Assembly: GCA_036346225.1 (NCBI GenBank)
Contig: JARFIW010000588.1
Location: 6,515,501 to 6,579,500 of the forward strand
Direction of reading: 5' to 3'
Length of the DNA: 64,000 nt
From: Platerodrilus igneus
Lineage: Eukaryota; Arthropoda; Insecta; Coleoptera; Lycidae
This document shows, piece after piece, positions 1 to 12,638 of this stretch. The translations under genes were made by a program, and so were the position numbers. A model generated the notes under the pieces. It worked only from the letters and a program-made list of their open reading frames with translations, had not been told where the DNA came from and did not search any database. Within the stretch, counting starts at the first letter, position 1, and every line of letters begins with the position of its first letter.

Positions 1-1000
1 AACGTATTCTGTCCTTCCATTTCTTATATTTTTTTTTCGCCCTACTATTTCTCTTTTTCCCCAGATATCCTTGTTCCCCTACTATTTCTGTAACTTATTT
101 GTTATTATCTTTGTCTGTCCATGCTATCGTCCTCATACATCTGAAGCACAGCATTTCAAAAGGCTGCTACCGTTTTTCTGTCTGCGTTTCTGACTGCCCG
201 TATTTCATAGGTATACTGTGCTGTGCTCCACACATATGCTTTCAACAATTTTCTTCTTATTCTATGTTTGTTGTCTTTTCTCATAGGCGCTGTTCTTTCT
301 TGTTAGATGCAGTTCGATCACTTTCTATTGTTTTACAGTTATATGCCCTATTTCTCCGACCTTCAATGGTTGTGAAGGGAGGTAAGCAGCCTGTGGCTGC
401 CAAATTCCCCCAACATTTAATCATTTGGCGATTTAATATATTTTTCAATTTATCTTTTCGCACAGTCAACATTAGTTGCAGGTATTTCGCAACCAACAAC
501 TAGTTGTTTATACTAATCATCAGATTTATCTGCGCTTAATCTTTCGTCATTAGGTTTACCGTCTCAAAACTGGTTGGACACGTACCTGCACTTATTTATA
601 TTCTGAGCTAGCCTACATAGTTCCCTGAAATTCTCACACAGCATGTGTATTCATCTCGTTCCCTATCTATTGTTTTCTAATTTTATACCCTATTTTACCG
701 AGATTCAGTGAAGGAGGTTAAGCAACCTGTGGCTACCAAGATCCCCCAACACTGGTTTTCCAGTAAATCCTTTCACACACTTAACATTATTCGAGAATAT
801 TGCCCAACCAATTCTTGTAGTTAATTATAATAATCATCATGTTTAAGCACAGTTATCTTTTCGTCATTAGTTTATCCATCTTGGGATTGGTTGGATGCGT
901 ACCTCCATTGATTTCTATTCTGGGCTAGCCTACACATGTCCCTGAAACCTCTACAGCCTACATCTTTTACTATCTGTGTGCAGTAGTCTAATCTAATTAT
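1..1000 (-). repeat. RTE-type LINE remnant, 3' part
   Basis: This kilobase repeats the arrangement seen at about 45870-46860, including shared blocks such as the cttgttccccta / ctatttctgtaac stretch and several copies of an aaactggttggacacgt block. In the longer copy the same DNA runs into recognisable RTE reverse transcriptase on the minus strand, so this is taken as the C-terminal and 3' part of such an element, heavily decayed and cut by the window edge. Part of it (about 220-420) matches, at DNA level, the thumb region of the reverse transcriptase at 47100-47220. No usable reading frame remains. Confidence 0.55.
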
Positions 1001-1005
1001 ATATC

Positions 1006-1007
<2 letters not shown>

Positions 1008-1062
<55 letters not shown>

Positions 1063-1066
1063 AATA
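1008..1066. repeat. (AT)n microsatellite
   Basis: Almost pure AT dinucleotide run that ends the RTE remnant on its left. Similar runs mark most mobile-element borders in this window. Confidence 0.9.
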
Positions 1067-2250
1067 TATTACTGTGGTTCATAGGTCATAATAGGCATTA
1101 GCAAGATCAAATATGTAGTTATTGCAAGGTAAAGAATGTGTAAAAGAGTCACGCAAAGTTTGAGACATTTTTGAGAAAGATCGGATAACATTTGATCAAT
1201 TATTAGTAAATATTAGGGTTAGTTGTATATAGTGGTAAAATTTCACTATAAATATTATTATTAATTAGCTAGGAAACTTAATTTGAGGCGCATAATTGCA
1301 TAAATATATGTGAAACGTAAATTTTGGTAAGCATAATTAAGATGTGTTTTTAAATAGCGTAAGAATTGTGTAAATACAAAAAGCTTTCAGGTTTGTAACA
1401 TAAAAAATCAATAAGAGAAAAGAGTTTAGCTAGTCTAGCATATTCCAACAGGCAGTTGTTTATTCGAGCTTGTGCACGTGTTATAAATTCTAGGAAGGTT
1501 AACATTGTAAACAGATAACGAGCATAAAAGCTCGTTAACAAGTATTAAAATTGCAGGAAATAGATAGTTGGTGGACAAACACAGGTCTAGATTGCACGTA
1601 CGAAAACATCGATACAAATAGCAAGACTATAGTGTGCATGATGTAGTAAAGGAAGGAGAATAGCATGTGGTTAGTGACCGTTGGCTTTCCAACACCTGCT
1701 AGACAAGAAGGTTAGAGGCTAATGAACGGAACAAGGACGCGCCATGTTTTCGAAAGATATTGAGTAGAAAGGGAGTAAGAAATCTGGGGATATTTTACAA
1801 ATAGAGTACAACTGTTAGATTAGATAAACAAAAGTAGGATAGACGATGATATCGATCGGTTAGGTAAAACAAGGCTTGTGAATAGCGGGGGAGCAATATC
1901 TAGAAATAACACAAGACCGGAGATTTTAAATGCAAGTGGGAGTGAAATGAGAAATATGCGCGTACACAGGAGGCATATTTAAGAGGATAAAGTAAAGAGA
2001 CAGTTATCGGGGTTTCGTAGAAGACAGCGCCGGTTGAAAATTTTTAATTAGGGTTTCTGCGTATAGAGCTTGTTTGGAGTGAAAATTCTAGGATTTCGAC
2101 GACGGGTAACAAATTATACCAAGAATATCTCAAAGATATTTGTGTGATTTGTGGAATTGAGCGATCGTTGTGTTGTTTGTGCTGTGTTACCAAAAAAAGT
2201 ATTATAGGGGTATTGAAAATTGATGCAAGGAGGTGGTTTTTATATTATAT
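1067..2250. other. Unassigned spacer
   Basis: About 1.2 kb without a credible reading frame, RNA gene or repeat partner elsewhere in the window. Relatively purine-rich on the plus strand from about 1640 to 2220. It lies in what should be the intron of EcKL gene A, or upstream of it. I see nothing to annotate. Confidence 0.4.
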
Positions 2251-2254
2251 TATT

Positions 2255-3792
2255 TTATATTATATTTATTTGGAATTATAAAATTCAGTTAATTCGATTC
2301 TATATAATGAAACAAATATTATGTACAGTTTTTGTAAATTATTTAAAATACACTTTTCAATTAATTAATGTTGTAAATCTCATTTATCAGAAATCATATA
2401 CTTTTTATTCAAAACCCAAAGTCACCAAAAAACCTATTATTTTTATAAAAAAAGAAGTGTGGAACGTTCAAAACCTCTTATCATATCACGCACTTTATAC
2501 GTATGCAAATCCTCTGTTTTGTTGACTTTTTCACACTCATTTATATTAAGCAAATTCAATATTCAAATAAAAAAATAGAAAAATAATGTTTTATAACTAA
2601 AAATCTAACCTGGTCTATTTTCTTCTTATTGACGCATCCATAATCAGCTAATATTTCCCATTCACTAAGCCATCCATTTGAATAAAGATTATCTTCCCCC
2701 AATTCAGGATTATTACATGCCCATTCGAAATATTGTCTATCCACAAGCTTAAACCATTGCATTTAAATTATTGCCATCACCCTCTGGACTACCATTATTA
2801 ACTTATACTTATGCACCCCAATTTATTGTCATCTCATTCAGACTTATTCCTTCTTATCAATTTCCCCAAACTTAGAATTGGATTATCATCCTCCGGACTC
2901 GGAAATCGTAGTTTATTTTCCCCGGACTTAGAAGCCGTTTAATCGGCAATCGTAATTTTCATTTTAGCACTTATACAATTTTTCACTTTAAATTATTACG
3001 TATCTCACTTTGGCGCACTTCGGCCTTTGTTGAGTTGAAAACTGACTTCGTTATCACTGTGCCTGTTAATATATCATTGACCCCCTACTCCGTGAGTGGG
3101 TATGGTCTACAAACTCGTCGCTCATTTTAACAAATCAAATGTTTGTATTTAAAGTAGTTTCTGATGTAATTTTCTATGCTTTCCAATAATTGTGGCCTGG
3201 TCGCAGGTGCCTCGTTATCTAACATGCGGTGTTTTGACGAATCTAATCGCTTTTCCATAAACAACTGATGCAATTCGACTTTTAATTTTCATATATGCAT
3301 GTTATTTACGCAATTTTTAATCTTCTTTCTTATCAAAAATGGTTGACCATTTGTACGCATTTATATTATGCTTCCTGAAGCTCTATTTCTATCTCCGTAT
3401 TAACCTAATTATTTGGAACTCTTTTGAATGCGTGTTTAATTACACTTTATTATGTTTACATATAAAATACGCGTGCTTCCACTGAAAAATATCATTATTT
3501 GCATTGCCTAAATTAACTAAAACTCTATCTACAGGGTATTAAATATTTACTATTTACTTAATGCATGTCTTCCTTGTTTCTGCGCTAACTATGCGTCTTT
3601 CTATGTTTATTTGCGTCGCTTAAAACTACTTATACTTTATATACAAGGTGTTGACTGCCTACTATTTACAAACTATCTCCATTTCTCAATTCTTTATTAA
3701 ATAAATGCAGTTTTCTGCTGCCTATGGTAATTTTTCATTTCTAAACGACCTTTACTATAAAGTACACCCTTAAACAACCCCTTATCACAGCA

Positions 3793-3794
<2 letters not shown>
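2255..3794 (+). mobile_element. Repeat X, copy 1 (head-truncated)
   Basis: First of five X copies. From about 2270 it aligns with the reverse complement of 7877-9390, sharing blocks around aattataaaattcag, gaacgttc, a taacctgg block, a stretch of short degenerate repeats (about 2820-2950), a cgtatt / tttggcgcacttcggcc block and the terminal ccttatcacagcaata. The usual head of hairpin repeats is missing. No protein is encoded: the 101-codon frame at 2220 is AT-driven and is not conserved in the other copies. It is probably a non-autonomous DNA element; the class is not known to me. Confidence 0.7.

Positions 3795-3823
<29 letters not shown>
3791..3823. repeat. (AT)n microsatellite
   Basis: TA-rich run directly after the right terminus of X copy 1 and abutting the tRNA-tipped palindrome. 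Confidence 0.85.
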
Positions 3824-3824
<1 letters not shown>

Positions 3825-4069
3825 TAATAGTTATTAAGATGAAATGAAAACCCAACTTTGTATTTAGAGTTGAATTACCATTTCAAATCGAACTAGTAAT
3901 TGAAAACCACTAAAAGAACGGCTACAGCAGGATTTGAACCTGCAACCTCTGATTCAAATCCTGCTGTAGCCGTTCTTTAGTGGTTTTCAATTACTAGTTC
4001 GATTTGAAATGGTAATTCAACTTTAAATACAAAGTTGGGTTTTCATTTCATCTTAATAACTATTAATAT
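3821..4069. repeat. Near-perfect palindrome tipped by a tRNA 3'-half
   Basis: Arms 3821-3938 and 3953-4069 (118 and 117 bp) are reverse complements with one mismatch and one 1-bp indel; the loop is about 14 nt. The arm tips read as the 3' half of a tRNA. On the minus strand, 3952 to 3920 gives TCAGA (anticodon-stem-like), GGTT (variable loop), GCAGG-TTCAAAT-CCTGC (T arm) and TGTAGCC (acceptor strand); the tip on the other arm repeats the T-loop/acceptor part on the plus strand. No 5' half (D arm, A box) is present, so it is not a tRNA gene. It sits between two (AT)n runs, between X copies 1 and 2. Confidence 0.88.
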
Positions 4070-4113
4070 ATATTAAGCATTCATTTGCATTCCATATGTG
4101 GATTATTCTTCTC

Positions 4114-4118
<5 letters not shown>

Positions 4119-4156
<38 letters not shown>
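4119..4156. repeat. (AT)n microsatellite
   Basis: AT run directly before the head of X copy 2. The short piece between it and the palindrome (4070-4118) holds nothing else recognisable. Confidence 0.9.
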
Positions 4157-4158
<2 letters not shown>

Positions 4159-5990
4159 TATGTATTTTTCAGGAACAATCAAGCCCTAACGTTGGGCCGT
4201 CCAATATAAAATTGATATGATTACGCCGTACTCGGTGTCAATGGCGTTTTCTTACTTAACTCCACCTTCCTATGTTTTCCTATTTAAATTTTAAATCTCA
4301 CTAATTTTACTGATTACTCCAGGGCTTGTTTTTATTATTTTACACAGAGTGCACAACGTTATGATGATCAATTTTATTTCTTTTCACCCCTTTCTGATTA
4401 CCTCTTTGTTTGAATTATAAAATGAAGTCAATTAATTCCATATAATGAAAAGAAATATTATGTACAAGTTTTGAAATTATTAAAATACACCCTTCAATCA
4501 ATCAATATTATAAGTGTTATTTATACCACAATTCATATGCTTTGCAATCAATTTAAAGTCACCAAAAACTACTCTTTTTATCAAAGAAACCTCGAACGTT
4601 CATATTCCTTTATAATATTACGAACTTTTAACGTATGCAAAGTTTGTTGCTGACTTTGTTACACTTTTATAAATTAAGTAAATTCAATATTCAAATTTTA
4701 ATAGAAAAAAATCTCTTAAAACTAATTAGATCTGACCTGCTACTGCTTAGTTGAATTGAACCCCTTGGTTTCCATAAATTATTTCTTACTTCTTTATTTT
4801 CTCGCAACTCAAAATTATACAAAACTTGTCGACGATTTGAAATATTATACCCTCTATTAGACTCTTCCATGCATTTAAATTATTATACCATCCATTATCA
4901 ACCAACATCAATTCAGAATTATCATCATCCAAATAGGATTAGAATTATACACACATTTGAATCATTATTGACCAACTAAGATTATCCATACACTCGGAAT
5001 CATTATATATTTGGATTATTGACACCACATTCGAAGCCCTATTATTATTATATTATTAGTTTAAATAAATTACCCTAAATTGTACTCACGTTAATCGGCA
5101 AAAGAAATCTTCATATTTGTATCACTTATTTGTCACTATCTATTTTCACTATTATATTATTAAATTACGCGTGACTTTTAGGTTCAGAGTATCGCAGCTT
5201 GGCCTTCTTGAGTTAAAACTGAGCTCTCTTATCATTTTCGCTGTTAATAAAAGCTCAACCCACTTAGATGTGGGTTGGGTTTCACCAAGTCCGTTGCTTA
5301 TCTTAACCAATGAGGTATTTGCATATCCTGCACCTTGAAGTGGTTTTCTGATGTAATATATTCTGTTTTTCGTGTAATGGTTATTTGCTTATAGATACCT
5401 TGTTATCAGACTATACGTTGTTTGTTTAGATATCGCGTTTTTCATATTATACAAAAATACCTGATGTAATTTCAATTTCGATTTTCATGTATGTTTATTT
5501 ATTTACGCATCCTTGAACTGCATTTTCTTATCAAAAATGTGATTGTTTCTACGCACTTACACAAGACTTTTTAAAGTTTTATCTCTTATCTCCGTATTAT
5601 ATTGTAACTAATTAGAACCCTTTCGAATGCGTGTTTAATTACATTTGTTATCATTCCTCTAAATACGCGTGCTTTTAACTGAAAAATATTGTTATTTGCA
5701 TTACTTAAAATTATTAAAGCTCTATATGCCGTGTGTTAAATACTTGTCATTTACCTAATGCATGAATTACCTATTTCTATGCTAAATATGCGTCCTATTG
5801 TAGTAAGATGTATTCATTTCCGTCGCTTAAAACTAATTATACTTTATATATAAGGTGTTAAATGCTTACTATTTACATAATATAAGAATTATTAAATTTT
5901 CTACTAAATAAATGCAGTTTTCTGCTTCCTATTGTAATTTTTGATTTCTGCACGACCCTTGCTATACAATACACCCTTAAACAACCCCTT
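4157..5990 (+). mobile_element. Repeat X, copy 2
   Basis: Full-length forward copy. A head with one hairpin unit (caagccctaacgttgggcc, about 4180-4200) is followed by a roughly 1.75-kb body shared with copy 3 in inverse orientation: the cgtactcggtgtcaatg block, gtgcacaacgtta, caattaattccatataatgaaa, ctcgaacgttc, tctgacctg, a run of degenerate ~30-bp repeats (about 4860-5040), then aaggtgttaaatgcttac and acacccttaaacaacccctt. The outermost cacagcaata of the right terminus is lost at the junction with copy 3. Short frames here (60 and 73 codons) are not conserved between copies and I do not regard them as genes. Confidence 0.75.
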
Positions 5991-5992
5991 AT

Positions 5993-7850
5993 ATATTGCT
6001 GTAATAAGAGGTTGTTTAGGGGTGTATTGAGTAGTAAGGATCGTGTAGTAACTATAAATAGCAATAGGAATCAGAAAATTGCATTTATTTAGCAGAAAAA
6101 TAAGTAATTCATACATTATGTAAATAGCAAGCATTTAACACCTTGTATATAGACCGTTATTAATTTTAAGTAAAGCCAGTGAGCATATCATTCAACAATA
6201 AAACGTATATTCAGAAGAGAAATGATCGTACATGTAATTGAGAAGTGTTCTACAATTTATAAAATAAAGACGCCGAAGATAAAAAATAAAACCTAACAAA
6301 GCTTCAGCAATTACGCTGGAACAATAAGCGCTATGATAAGAAAACGCAATTTTAAAGATGCATAAATACATGAACGAAAACAGCATTAAAGTTACATCAT
6401 TTATTTTGTACAATTATTCAAAAGGCGATATCTACACAAAACAACGTATGGCAAAGATAACAAATAATAAAGTATCAAAGACCGCAAATAAACACCATTA
6501 CACGGAAATCCGAATTAATTACATCAGAAACAGCTTTAAAAACACAGGGAATGTTAAAGACAAAACCTGGTTGGTTGGAAACAATCTGCAGAACTGCTTA
6601 AAAACCCAACCCACATGTAGTGGGAAAATGCTATTTAACACCCAATCGGTGATAACACGACTCAGTTCACACTGATGCACGTCGAAGCTACGACACTGTT
6701 AACCAGAAATCCACGCGTAAAATAAATAAAGTAGAATATATCAAATTTATGTTACAGTGAAAATAGTGCAACAATTACGTTAAGCATAGATGAAGAGTTT
6801 TTGCCGTTTTTTATAGAAAACGTGAGTAGAAATTAGGTAATTAATTTAAATTAAATATTTATAATGATAGGGCTTCAAATCTTCGTCGACAATAATACTT
6901 CTGGTATATTTCTGGACAATTCAAATCTGCGTTGAAAATAATACTTATGGTATATAGAAGTTCTAATTTTAAGTGGATTCTAAGGGGACAATTCTAATCG
7001 AATTTTGGTACAATTCTAGTACAATTCTAAGTTGCGTCGAAAGTATTTAAGGGAAGAGATTCAAGGCATATGCAGAGAAATATAAAATAAGGAAAACAAG
7101 GGGTAACTGTACTCAAATATTGTTTCAACACAGCAGAACATTGGTATACAAATGAAGACAGCGAGGGGTGTTGATCCACAACACGAACAACATATCACAG
7201 GTCAGATCTACTTAACTTTAAGATATTTTTCAATTTAAATTTTAATACTGAATTTATTCAATTTATCCAAACTTGTAATGAAGTCAACAAGAAACATTGC
7301 ATATGTTAAACTTACGTAATAAATCATAAAGAGGTCTAGAACGTTCCAGATTTTTTTGTAGAGGGTGTAGTTTTTGGTGACTTTATATTGAATTCAAAGT
7401 ATATAAATTTTGGGATAAATAATCCATATGATATTAAATATGTAATTTTAAATATGTATTTAAAGAATTTCAAAAATTGTAAATAATATTTCCTTTTATT
7501 ATATGAAATTAATTGACTTCGTTTTATCAATTTAACAAGGTAATCATAAAGGGGTGAATAAAGAAAATTGATCATCGTAACGTTGTGCACCCTGTGTAGA
7601 TTAAAAAAAAAGGGCTATCCGTGGCATAATAATAAAATTAGTAAAATTTGAAGGGAGAACACAGAGCGGTGGCGTTAAGTAAAACGTTCATTACACCGAG
7701 TCTCTACGATTATCATATTAACTTTACATAACGCAACCAACGAGGGGTGTTAATTACATATCAATTTTTTTACATGACGGCCCAACGCTGGGGCTTGATT
7801 TAAGGGAAATTACAGAGAAGAAAAAGGGCGTCTCTACGATATTCACAGCA
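5993..7850 (-). mobile_element. Repeat X, copy 3 (inverted)
   Basis: Inverse copy of copy 2. It starts at atattgctgtaataagaggttg and ends at the mirrored head (cggcccaacgctggggcttg, about 7779-7798) and ttcacagcaatata. Both extremes therefore carry the TATTGCTGT / ACAGCAATA terminal pair. Copies 2 and 3 form a palindrome of about 3.65 kb with roughly 1.8-kb arms meeting at 5990-5993. Identity by eye is in the range of 75-80 percent, so the pairing is old or was made from already diverged copies. Not protein coding. Confidence 0.75.
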
Positions 7851-7877
7851 ATATATATATATATATATATATATATA
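7851..7877. repeat. (AT)n microsatellite
   Basis: AT run exactly between the right terminus of X copy 3 and the left terminus of X copy 4. Confidence 0.9.
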
Positions 7878-9829
7878 TTGCTGTGATAAGGGGTTGTTTA
7901 AGGGTGCACGCTATAGTAAAGGTCGTTCAGGAATGAGTAATTAGAATAGGCAGCAGAAAACTGCACTTATTTAAGGAAATAATTAAGAAATAAACATAGT
8001 TTGTAGATAGTAAGTAGTCAACACCCTGTATATAAAGTAGAAATAGTTTTTGGGCGACGCAGGTAAACATAGGAAGACGCATAGTTGGCGTAGGAATGAG
8101 AAATACATGTATTAAGTAGATAGTAAATATTAAATACCCTGTAGATAAAGTATAGTTAATTTAGGTAAAACAAATAAGGATATTTTTCAGTGGAGGCACG
8201 CGTATATTTAGAAATAAATGATAAAGTGTAATTAGACACGCATTAAGAAAAGAGTTCCAGACGATTAAATTAATACGGATATAGAAATAGAGTTTCAGGT
8301 AGTTAATATAGATGCGTACAAAGATCTAACCATTTTGATAAGAGAAATGATTAAAAATTGCATGAATCGCATGTAAACATCAAAATTTAAAGTCGAATTG
8401 CATCAGTTTGTTTATGGAAAAGCAAGTAATCTATCAAAATACAGCATGTTGATAATGAAAGACAGCTGCGGGCAGGTTGTGATTATGGGAAAGCGTGGAG
8501 CATTGCATGAGAAACTGCTCTAAAAGCAATTATTTGATTGGTCAGAAACAAGCGACGAGTTCTAGACCATACCCACGGATGGAGTGGGAATTTGAGATTA
8601 TATTAACAAGCACCTTGATAAGAAAGTCAGTTTTGAACTCAACGAAGGCCGAAATGCGTTGCCATTAAAACAAAGTAATACGTAATAATTATAAAAGTGA
8701 AATAAAAATGAGTGCGAATATGAAGATTATAATTGCCGTTTCGAGGTCTGAGGGAAATAGACTATGATTCTGATATTAAGGGAAAAATACAGTAATACAA
8801 TTGAGATGTCCAGGCGAAAAGAAGAATAATACAATTTTGAAGTACAGGGGTGAAACAAACTACAATTTTAAGTCTGGGGCAAGAATGATAAAAGTCTAAG
8901 TTTGAAGAATTGAAATAAATTGGGGTGTATAATTTAATGGTGGTGGTCCATAGTGCAATGGCAATAATTTGAATGGAATCCAGAATTGGGGAAGATCATT
9001 TTTATTGGGAGCGTCGATGTGAAAAAGATAAAACCAGGTCAGATTTTTTTAGTTATAAGACATTTGTTTTTCTATATAAATTTTTATTTTATTTTATTTT
9101 GAATTTGCTAAATATGATATGCTTGTGAAGAAGTCAACAAAAGAGGTTGCATGCGTATAGAATGAGTAATAAGATAACAGGTTTAGAATATTCTACACTT
9201 TGTTGGTAAAGATAATAAGTTTACTTTGGTGACTTTGGGTTTTTGAGTACATACTAGATGGTTGTTAATAAATGAAATATATAAGGTTAACTGATTTAAA
9301 AATGTATTGCAAATAATTTCAAAAGCTGTACATAACATATTGGTTTCATTATATAAAATCGAAATTTACTGAATTTTATAATTCCAAATAAATGCTAGCC
9401 GAGGTCATAAGATTTAAATAGTACAAAAGGCGGAGCCACAAGTTGAATAGGAAATTGATAACCCGCAAGGCGGTAACGTATCGAATTTTGCCATTGGTAG
9501 ATAAAGTTGTTTAAAGATAAAGTCCAGTTGATACCGATACTAAGAAGACAGCTGGAGGAGGAGATAATTACAATTAATAGTGAATATTAAAATGGTGGTC
9601 CAATAATTTAGAGTACGTAGAAAATCAATAAGGCGCACAACGAAGGGGATCAAGAATTCCAGTTCATAGTAATAAAAATAACAGCCCGAAGTAAGGGGCG
9701 AGGAAATTACGCGAATAGTATAGCAATAAATATAACAGCCCAAAGTAAGGGGCTTGAGAATTCCAATAGCTTAGCAAATAAAAATGGTCGACCAAAGTAG
9801 GGGCACGACAATTTAGACAATAGCATAGC
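7877..9829 (-). mobile_element. Repeat X, copy 4 (inverted, long minisatellite head)
   Basis: Begins ttgctgtgataaggggttg and mirrors copy 1 through about 9390. Inside it are two diverged units of about 120 bp around caacaccctgtatataaagt and aataccctgtagataaagta (8010-8170), and a field of ~30-bp degenerate repeats (8740-8960). The mirrored head, 9580-9829, is the longest example in the window: at least three units of about 55-60 bp, each with a cagcccgaagtaaggggc-type core followed by an atagcatagcaat-type spacer. No coding capacity. Confidence 0.7.
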
Positions 9830-9937
<108 letters not shown>

Positions 9938-12031
9938 TGCCGTGGCACCTGGTCTTTAACGTTTAGTACTCTCTCAAAAACATTAGAGCCCCAACATTGG
10001 GCCATCATAAAATTGCCGTGGTACTCGGGTATAATTCTCACCAACAAAAATATATTTGAAAATTTTATTAAGTTTTCAAATTCGAAAATAGAAAAATTTC
10101 CAAAAAATTTAAATAAGTCAAAAAAAATATTTCTCTCTTCCTCGGTTGAATAGCCAATTTTCTGCACCTGCTTCCGGCTAGCTCATTTGGACCTCCTCTT
10201 GGGTATCTAGATTCACTCTCATATTCTCAATCGTACACACACACTTGCAATAAAACTTCAAAATACAACCAACATACAATCTTTTATTTATTACTATTTA
10301 CAAATAAAATTCAATATTGTCCATATTTCCTTGATCACGTTACACTTCAGAAAATCTTATTTAGTAATGTCCTGTATTTTATTTTTAAATCATCAAACAC
10401 ATAAAATGTACCCGGAGTAAATGGGCCTTGAATAATACCTTCTCTAAAATTCCTTCTTTATAATTTATTTTGGTTTTTAATCTAAGCAAACTCTGGGGTA
10501 GGGTGAGCTCATGATAACCCAGCTAATTATGAATAATGTATGCCCTTCTACTTTGAAATACTCTTACAAAAATAAAAAAACAAAGCCATGTAGTCTTCAC
10601 AAAAATTCACGTTCTGATGGAACGTTTAAAAGCTTTATCGACACTTTCAAATTTCTAGTTAAACACCATAATAAAGTTATTTACACGTATTATGGTCAAT
10701 ACGTAAATAATCCACACTACCTTGAAAATCACTCTCAAACGTCACCCAATATTCACAGTTTATAAAAATCACAATTTCAAATCGTTACCTGGAAATTTCT
10801 AGGAAATCTCTGCTCTATGGACGATGCCATGTATTTCTTCTATCTGGTCTGTAGGCCGTTTCTCGCTTACTAGACGAATCCCATCTAAGTTGAACTGCCA
10901 ACGCCGCCTCCACGGTGTAACCAAATTTCAAATTCCATTTAAACATATGTCTTTCACAATTATTGACTGTGATCTACGTTACTTCACGTCCCGACACGAG
11001 TTGGTTAAAAATTATAGATAATACCTCAATTAAAATTTTTATCTCGGCACACTAACCGCTTACTAATTAAGAGGCTACCACCATGCAATATAATTTAAAT
11101 GATTTTATAATATTTACAACTCGTGTAAACTTTCATACGTCGTTTGGAACGATCAAAATATTAAGCGCCTTCACCACGTTGTCCAAAAACATTTATACAC
11201 TTAGGCTGCCACCTCCTGGCCGCATTTATCCGAAATCCCCTGTTAACAACAACACATTCTTACAATTTTGCACTCAACCGATTTTTAATCCCGCGAATTT
11301 CAGCACGTCGTTATTATATTTTAAGAAAACGACGCTACACTATCCTCGTGTCTGTTTCAAGTCAAACTAACTATATCGACCAATCGTAGACCTACTGACG
11401 TATCACAAATCCCGCCTATGCAACCGTTGTCCCATGCTTATGCATTTTCTACGTCTCTTTATAACCTTGCTTGAGTGGTACAAAATCGATATTCCGGACC
11501 CTCTGCTTTTTAAACCCACGTGGACTTCTTGTGTGATTTAACTAACCCCTCGTTAGCATTTCCAGAGAACGCATGCGACGGTTTACAATATACGTAGAAT
11601 CTTTATCTTTATCTATACAAAATTATTGGAACTTGACATTTAAAATTCTGCAGGTGTTTAATTAACTGACGTTTTACCACAACACTTACACGAGTTGTAG
11701 TTCGGCGTATTTCTACCCCACCGATAGATTTGTTTGTTAGCAACGCTTTTCACCTTATTATTATTGGGTTTTTACACACTTTTATGCATATTATACATCA
11801 ATAATTGTTCAATTAAATTCAATTAAATTAATAAATTACTGACATTGGCTTCTACCATTTAATTTCTTTGCAAACCTATTAAATATTTATCATTATTTGT
11901 ACAATTTGATTAATACCCGTTACTTAAAAATGAATTAACTAATATAACTTTCGCACGTAATTTCAGGTTGTTCCTTTATATAGGGTGTTTTGAAATTGTT
12001 TCTTTTATGTTTATTTTTAATCTTTTAAAAC

Positions 12032-12038
<7 letters not shown>
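9938..12038 (+). mobile_element. Repeat Y, copy 1
   Basis: About 2.1 kb, matched end to end by 60236-62298 and less closely by 19416-21607. The head holds a hairpin unit (gagccccaacattgggccat, 9988-10007) and the block aaaattgccgtggtactcgg. The body shares cttccggctagctcatt, ctcctcttgggtatctagat, cccggagtaaatgggccttg, ctctggggtagggtgagctc and cacgtaatttc. The right end reads tagggtgttttgaaattg, then aaaaccactata running into (AT)n. Frames of 65-95 codons inside are not shared with the second copy. A non-autonomous element of unknown class; the superfamily link to X and V rests on the head repeat and the (TA)n borders. Confidence 0.72.

Positions 12039-12064
<26 letters not shown>
12038..12064. 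repeat. (AT)n microsatellite
   Basis: AT run at the right border of Y copy 1, immediately before sequence shared with the gene B intron. Confidence 0.9.
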
Positions 12065-12600
12065 CTTTGTTGGTTGTTTTGCAGAGACAAATGGTCCAAT
12101 CTGAGAGCTGCAATAACAACGAAACCGGTCATTGTAGTGTTCTGTTTTCAAAATAACCAACAATTTATATTAATTTTCGTCCACTATGCTCGAATTACTT
12201 TCCTAATGCTAGATAAAATTATTCATTATCAAGATAATTACAATATACATAATAAATGAACTAGCTTAAATATCTTGGAATTTCAAATAGATAATTTTAA
12301 AATCTACAAATTTATTTACAATAATATTATCATGGAAAATACGTTCTAAACTGTATTACAATGTGGTACTTAAAATTAGTGTTGAAAAGTTTATTTTATT
12401 TACACAATTAGTATTGATGCAATTTTTATCAAAATTTTAAAAAAGCAAATTTAATATAATGATTGTGATCTAGAATTATGCTGTAGAAATCTTTTCCTTA
12501 GTGATAAAAAAAATTATAATTTATAATTAAAAAATTATACGACAACAACCAATGATCGGCTTCGCTGTTTTCTCAGTTTCTTTACAAACCTTATTAGAGC
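12065..12600. repeat. Inverted-repeat-flanked intronic segment next to gene A exon 2
   Basis: Matches 30990-31530 in gene B, so it belongs to the ancestral intron and was duplicated with the gene. Its two sides are imperfectly inverted: ctgcaataacaacgaaaccg near 12107 against cggcttcgctgttttctcag near 12560. That suggests an old terminal-repeat element in the last part of the intron. In gene B the left side has a further inverted copy upstream (30619-30798); in gene A that part is missing and the Y copy's (AT)n border takes its place. The 61-codon frame at 12074 is not credible. Confidence 0.5.
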
Positions 12601-12638
12601 AAGATTACTTTAATTAAAAGAAAACATTTTTGTTTTAG

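Noticed and set aside
3920..3971. A tRNA gene at the tip of the palindrome
   Set aside because: Only T arm and acceptor 3' strand exist, mirrored on both strands. There is no D arm, anticodon loop or A box, so it cannot be a functional tRNA.
2255..9829. Calling repeat X a Helitron outright
   Set aside because: No 5' TC or 3' hairpin-CTRR end was found; inverted-type TATTGCTGT / ACAGCAATA termini argue for another class or a Helentron-like variant. Left unclassified.
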